A DNA stretch of 16,163 nucleotides from an uncultured Oscillospiraceae bacterium (GTDB taxonomy: Bacteria > Bacillota > Clostridia > Oscillospirales > Oscillospiraceae), in NCBI GenBank assembly GCA_934661135.1, contig CAKUJA010000053.1, forward strand, positions 1 to 16,163, given 5' to 3'. This document shows, piece after piece, positions 12,462 to 16,163 of the stretch; positions within the stretch are counted from its first letter, which is position 1; every line of letters starts with the position of its first letter. The notes under the pieces were generated by a model. It searched no databases, was not told where the DNA came from, and was given only the letters and a program-made list of their open reading frames with translations. The translations under genes and the position numbers were made by a program.

Positions 12462-14204
12462 TTACGGTGCGAATTGGCTGTTATACAGCTTCGCATAAAA
12501 GCCGTTCTGTTTCAGCAGTTCCTCATGTCTGCCCTGCTCGACGATGTGGCCGTCGCGCATGACCAAAATGACGTCCGCTTCCCGAATGGTCGACAGGCGG
12601 TGCGCCACGATGAAGCTCGTCCGCCCCCGCATCATGGCGGCAAACGCCTGCTGAATTTTCAGCTCCGTGCGCGTGTCGATCGAGCTGGTCGCCTCGTCGA
12701 GAATCAGCATTGGCGGCAGTGCCAGCATCAGCCGCGCAATGCAGAGAAGCTGCCGCTGCCCCGCAGACAACCCCGCACTGGTGTCGGTCAGCGGCGTGTC
12801 ATATCCCTGCGGCAGCCGCGTGATAAAGCCGTGCGCGTGTGCCGCCCTCGCCGCAGCTTCCACTTCCTCCTGCGTTGCATCCGGCCGCGCTAACGCAATG
12901 TTCTCGCGCACCGTGCCGGTCTTGAGCCACGTATCCTGCAGCACCATGCCAAAATTCTGCCGCAGGCTGTTGCGCGTCACCGCGCGGACGTCGTGTCCGT
13001 CGACAGTGATTGTGCCGCCGGTCACATCGTAAAAGCGCATCAGCAGATTGATGAGTGTCGTCTTGCCGCAGCCGGTCGGCCCCACAATCGCCACACGCTC
13101 GCCGGGGCGCACATTGAGATTCACGTCCTCAAACAGCGGCGTCTGCGGCACATAGCGAAACGCCACGTGCTCCAGCGCAACGCGCCCGCTCACCTCCTCA
13201 AGCCGCGCAGCATCGGCGGCATCGGGAATCTGCTCCGGCTCGTCCATCAACGCGAACACGCGCCCGGCGCAGGCGATGGCGTTTTGCAGCTCCGTCACCA
13301 CGCCAGAGATTTCATTGAACGGCTTCGCGTACTGGTTCGCGTAGCTGAGAAACACCGTCAGTCCGCCAACCGTGATCGTCCCTGCCACAGCGGACAGTGC
13401 CCCGGCCAGACCCACGCAGGCGTAAACCACGCTCGTGACAAACCGCGTCACCGGGTTCGTCAGCGACGAGAAGAACGTCGCCCGCAGCGACGCCTTGCGC
13501 AGCCGCTCGTTGAGCGTTCCGAACCGCGCTTCCGAGCGCGCTTCATAGCCAAACGCCTGCACAACCTTCTGCCCATCCATCATCTCGTTGAGGAACGCAG
13601 TCTGCTCGCCGCGCGTTTGCGACTGCTCCTGGAACAGATTGTAGGTGCGCGACGCGATGAACTTCGCCGCAAACAGTGACAGCGGCGTCAGCACAACCAC
13701 CACCAGCGTAATCCGCCAGTTGAGAAAGAACATAATGCCGAGCGTGCCCAAAATCGTCAGCACACCGGTAAAAAGCTGCGTAAATCCCATCAGCAGTCCG
13801 TCGGCAAACTGATCGACGTCCGCAATCATCCGGCTGATGACGTCGCCGGATGGGTGCCGGTCGAGATAGGCCAGCGGGAGCTTTTGCAGATGGGCAAACG
13901 CCTCGCTTCTCGTGTCGCGCGTAACGGAAAAGACAATGCGGTTGTTCACCACATTCATCACCCACTGCGCCGCCGCACCCAGCAGCGCAAAGAGCGCAAT
14001 TTCCACGCCAATCGTCGCAACCGCGGAAAATGCAACCTGCCCCGGCCCGACAATCGCGTCAATCGCGTCGCCGACCAGAATCGGAATATAGAGCGTCGCG
14101 GCAACATTCGCCGCCGCGCACAGCAGCGCCAGCACACTCCAGCCGCCATACGGCTTCAGGTGCCGCAGAACGCGCCGCATCGTCTCGGAGGAATTCTGTT
14201 TCAT
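12462..14204 (-). CDS. ABC exporter subunit, ATP-binding/permease half (catalytic)
   Basis: The 580-residue half-transporter has a six-helix membrane domain (residues ~20-310) and a nucleotide-binding domain (~343-580). Walker A is GPTGCGKT (375-382), the Q-loop glutamine is Gln423, Walker B is MLILDEA with catalytic Glu504, and the switch histidine is His535 in VAHRLST. The signature is LSAGQ (479-483) instead of LSGGQ. With its upstream partner it should form a heterodimeric exporter of the BmrCD/LmrCD/TM287-288 type, pumping drugs, lipids or peptides outward. ATG 14204 is fixed by an AAGGAGG site and by ATGA overlap with the partner's stop, implying translational coupling. The substrate is unknown. 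Confidence 0.95.
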   Translation of the reverse strand: MKQNSSETMRRVLRHLKPYGGWSVLALLCAAANVAATLYIPILVGDAIDAIVGPGQVAFSAVATIGVEIALFALLGAAAQWVMNVVNNRIVFSVTRDTRSEAFAHLQKLPLAYLDRHPSGDVISRMIADVDQFADGLLMGFTQLFTGVLTILGTLGIMFFLNWRITLVVVVLTPLSLFAAKFIASRTYNLFQEQSQTRGEQTAFLNEMMDGQKVVQAFGYEARSEARFGTLNERLRKASLRATFFSSLTNPVTRFVTSVVYACVGLAGALSAVAGTITVGGLTVFLSYANQYAKPFNEISGVVTELQNAIACAGRVFALMDEPEQIPDAADAARLEEVSGRVALEHVAFRYVPQTPLFEDVNLNVRPGERVAIVGPTGCGKTTLINLLMRFYDVTGGTITVDGHDVRAVTRNSLRQNFGMVLQDTWLKTGTVRENIALARPDATQEEVEAAARAAHAHGFITRLPQGYDTPLTDTSAGLSAGQRQLLCIARLMLALPPMLILDEATSSIDTRTELKIQQAFAAMMRGRTSFIVAHRLSTIREADVILVMRDGHIVEQGRHEELLKQNGFYAKLYNSQFAP

Positions 14205-15928
14205 CTCGCATCCTCCTTTTTGAACTGAGACTCGTAGATTTCGCGGTAGACCGGGCAGCGTTCCAGCAGCTCGTCGTGCGTCCCCAGGCCGGCGAGGTGA
14301 CCCTCGTCCAGCACGAGAATCTGATCCGCAAACCGGATCGATGCCGTGCGCTGCGAGATCAAAAACGTCGTCGGGTGCCACGGCAGCTCGCGCAGCGCAT
14401 GGCGCAGCGCAGCGTCCGTTGCAAAATCAAGCGCCGAAGCGCTGTCGTCCAGAATCAGGATCTCCGGTTTCCGCGTCAGCGCGCGCGCAATCGTAAGCCG
14501 CTGCCGCTGCCCGCCGGAGAGATTGCGCCCGCCGGCCTCAATCTCATAGTCGAGTCCGCCCTCCTTGCCCGCAACAATCTCCGCGGCCTGCGCCGTCTCC
14601 AGCACCATGGAAAGCGTCTCGTCAGACGCGTGCTCATCGCCCCAAAGCAGGTTTTCGCGGATGCTTCCGCGGAACAGCAGCGCCTTTTGCGGCACAATGC
14701 CGAGCTTCGCGCGCAGCGCTTCCGGCGGATACGCGCGGACGTCGACGCCGTCCACCTCCACGCTGCCCTCGTCGGCGTCGTAAAAGCGGCCGATGAGGTT
14801 TGCCAGCATCGTCTTGCCGGAGCCGGTGCCTCCGATAATGCCGATCGTCTGTCCCTTCTTCGCAGTGAAGCTGATGTCGCAGAGCGTCGGCACCTCCGCG
14901 CCGGGGCAGCGGAACGTCACATTGCGGAACGCAACCGCCTCGTCGGTGTCGACCGCCTGCGGCTCCTTTGTCGGCGCCTGCATGGAGCTTTCGGTCCCCA
15001 AGAGCTGCCCGATGCGGCTGCCGCTGGCGATCGAGCGCGTGATGTTCAGAATCAGGTTGGCAAACTTGATCAGCTCCACCAAGATCTGCGACATATAGTT
15101 GTAGAGCGCAATGACCTGCCCCTGCGTCAGCGCGCCCGAGTCAACGCGCACCGCGCCGGTACGCAGAATGGCGATGATTGCAAGGTTGACAATCACATAC
15201 GTCGCCGGGTTGAGCAGCGCGGAAATGCGGCCGACAAACCGCTGCATCTGCGTAAGGTCGGCGTTCTTCTCCGCAAATCCGGCAGTCTCCTTGTCCTGAA
15301 GGCAAAACGCGCGGATCACGCGCACACCGTCCAGATTTTCGCGGGTCGCGCCGAGAACGCGGTCGAGCTTCGCCTGCACCTTGCGGTAGAGCGGAATGCA
15401 GGAGAGCATGATCGCAAATACGACGGCAAACAGCGCCGGAATCGCCACGACAAACACGATGGCAGCCTTTGCGTCCACCGTGAACGCCATAATCATCGCG
15501 CCGAACACGACAAATGGCGAGCGCAGCAGCAGCCGCAGCGTCAAATTCAACCCGTTTTGCACCTGATTCATGTCGCTCGTCAGCCGTGTGAGCAGCGTGG
15601 GTGCGCCAACGCGGTCAAGATCGGCGTAGCTGAGCGACTGAATATGCCCAAACAGCGCTTCGCGCAGGCTTGCGGCAAAGCCGGTCGCTGCGCGGGCGGC
15701 AAAATACTGCGCCGTGACTGAGCAGACCAGGCCGAGCAGTCCGAGACCGATCATCAGGCCGCAGCGTGAGAGAATGTACCCCTTGTCTCCCGCCGCAACG
15801 CCGACATCGATGATATTGGCGACAATCAGCGGAATCAGCAGCTCCAGCAGCGCCTCCGTCAGCTTAAACAGCGGCGCGAGAATGCTGTCGCGCGTATAGG
15901 GTTTGAGGTAAACGAAAAGCTTCTTCAT
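14201..15928 (-). CDS. ABC exporter subunit, ATP-binding/permease half (degenerate site)
   Basis: This 575-residue half-transporter has six membrane helices (about residues 15-300) followed by a nucleotide-binding domain (~330-575). Walker A is GGTGSGKT (366-373) and the signature LSGGQ (470-474) is canonical. Walker B reads LILDDS, with Asp495 where the catalytic glutamate should be, and the switch histidine is replaced by glutamine (Gln526 in LISQRTASI). Such paired substitutions mark the non-hydrolysing site of heterodimeric exporters; the partner's altered LSAGQ completes that site. I chose ATG 15928 (MKKLFVYLKPY) over an in-frame TTG five codons upstream; the ribosome site is weak. It is first in a two-gene operon. 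Confidence 0.94.
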   Translation of the reverse strand: MKKLFVYLKPYTRDSILAPLFKLTEALLELLIPLIVANIIDVGVAAGDKGYILSRCGLMIGLGLLGLVCSVTAQYFAARAATGFAASLREALFGHIQSLSYADLDRVGAPTLLTRLTSDMNQVQNGLNLTLRLLLRSPFVVFGAMIMAFTVDAKAAIVFVVAIPALFAVVFAIMLSCIPLYRKVQAKLDRVLGATRENLDGVRVIRAFCLQDKETAGFAEKNADLTQMQRFVGRISALLNPATYVIVNLAIIAILRTGAVRVDSGALTQGQVIALYNYMSQILVELIKFANLILNITRSIASGSRIGQLLGTESSMQAPTKEPQAVDTDEAVAFRNVTFRCPGAEVPTLCDISFTAKKGQTIGIIGGTGSGKTMLANLIGRFYDADEGSVEVDGVDVRAYPPEALRAKLGIVPQKALLFRGSIRENLLWGDEHASDETLSMVLETAQAAEIVAGKEGGLDYEIEAGGRNLSGGQRQRLTIARALTRKPEILILDDSASALDFATDAALRHALRELPWHPTTFLISQRTASIRFADQILVLDEGHLAGLGTHDELLERCPVYREIYESQFKKEDAR

Positions 15929-15954
15929 GGCATCGCATCCCAATTGTTGATTAT

Positions 15955-15977
15955 GCAGACACTATACCATAGTCTGC
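15955..15977. promoter_or_regulatory. Palindrome over the ABC operon promoter, candidate operator
   Basis: GCAGAC (15955-15960) and GTCTGC (15972-15977) are exact inverted repeats separated by 11 bp. The palindrome covers the minus-strand -10 box. This geometry (17-bp centre-to-centre arms over the core promoter) suits a dimeric repressor such as a MarR or TetR protein, typical regulators of multidrug ABC pairs; no regulator gene lies next to it inside the window. Confidence 0.5.
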
Positions 15978-15989
15978 CCGCCTTTTCCA
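15961..15989 (-). promoter_or_regulatory. ABC exporter operon promoter
   Basis: On the minus strand TGGAAA (15989-15984), a 17-bp spacer and TATAGT (15966-15961) precede the start codon by 32 bases. The -35 is moderate and the -10 good. It overlaps the GCAGAC-N11-GTCTGC palindrome. Confidence 0.55.
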
Positions 15990-16013
15990 GCGTAATTATC
16001 TCGTGATACCAAG

Positions 16014-16042
16014 CGGCTGCGGAATACAAGCTTCCGCAGCCG
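16014..16042. repeat. 11-bp inverted repeat
   Basis: CGGCTGCGGAA (16014-16024) and TTCCGCAGCCG (16032-16042) are perfect reverse complements around a 7-nt loop. No U tract follows on either strand, so a terminator role is doubtful. Confidence 0.5.
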
Positions 16043-16082
16043 GTCAGCGTGTCGAAAAAGTCTTTTCGCCCCGCTGCCCGTC

Positions 16083-16115
16083 CAGTTTTTCAATCTTATT
16101 AAGCTTGAAAAACTG
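16083..16115. repeat. AT-rich 11-bp inverted repeat
   Basis: CAGTTTTTCAA (16083-16093) and TTGAAAAACTG (16105-16115) are perfect reverse complements with an 11-nt loop. It could be an operator or part of a repeat element; no gene is near enough to decide. Confidence 0.45.
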
Positions 16116-16128
16116 CTTGATTGAACGC

Positions 16129-16151
16129 GAAGGGGGCGCTTTGCCCCCTTC
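16129..16151. terminator. GC-rich hairpin at right edge, possible terminator
   Basis: GAAGGGGGC (16129-16137) and GCCCCCTTC (16143-16151) form a perfect 9-bp stem with a 5-nt loop. The plus-strand tail is CACTCTTTCC and the minus-strand tail is not U-rich. It may mark the end of a gene lying beyond the window on the minus strand. Confidence 0.4.
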
Positions 16152-16163
16152 ACTCTTTCCCTG

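Noticed and set aside
14030..15721. 563-aa plus-strand open frame
   Set aside because: It lies antisense across the two ABC genes, is arginine/histidine-rich, has no family features and no ribosome site; it is a shadow of GC-rich coding sequence.
1..16163. CRISPR array, tRNA, rRNA or prophage
   Set aside because: No regularly spaced direct repeats, cloverleaf-like sequence, rRNA-like conserved blocks or phage structural genes were found on reading both strands.

Overview
The window looks like chromosomal DNA of a spore-forming, GC-rich member of the Bacillota (class Clostridia, most like Oscillospiraceae). The basis is a complete pro-sigma-K gene, a DUF6514-type small protein, the short zinc-tailed bacterial/archaeal-like prolyl-tRNA synthetase, a single-chain iron-sulfur serine dehydratase, AGGAGG-type ribosome binding sites, and degenerate IS3/IS150-type ends. 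The genus is inference. I found no CRISPR array, prophage, rRNA or tRNA, and no defence island or other clearly undescribed multi-gene system.

Layout. 1-477: no intact gene; a bidirectional terminator-like palindrome and the 3' end of a decayed IS3-type element. 478-1914 (-): proS. 2020-2175 (+): 51-aa ribbon-helix-helix-like protein. 2242-3456 (+): L-serine dehydratase with a near-consensus promoter and a terminator hairpin. 3562-3906 (-): MerR-family remnant without its DNA-binding domain. 4057-5154 (+): ychF, with a leader holding three tandem inverted repeats, ending at a terminator shared with the convergent membrane-anchored GH25 lysozyme (5224-6123, -). 6124-6569: transposase scar and an orphan promoter. 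6570-6803 (-): DUF6514 protein, divergent from an orphan LytTR response regulator (6977-7690, +). 7741-8108: decayed small ORFs and a REP-like palindrome. 8109-8810 (+): uninterrupted sigK. 8839-9036: XRE-type regulator remnant. 9110-10565 (+): amidohydrolase and TetR regulator, probably one operon. 10651-10722: long palindrome abutting the promoter of a PutP-type sodium:solute symporter (10754-12256, +). 12279-12402: a 124-bp MITE-like element with IS150-type ends. 12462-15928 (-): a translationally coupled heterodimeric ABC exporter whose first subunit has a degenerate nucleotide site; its promoter overlaps a palindrome. 15978-16163: three hairpins, no gene.

How the genes relate. Most are independent housekeeping or accessory units rather than one pathway. 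Co-working sets supported by the sequence are the two ABC half-transporters (ATGA overlap), the amidohydrolase-tetR pair (13-nt gap) and possibly TetR acting on the palindrome at the putP promoter. Recurrent themes are regulator genes that lost their DNA-binding half (MerR, XRE) and several short mobile-element scars, which suggests steady gene decay between conserved genes.
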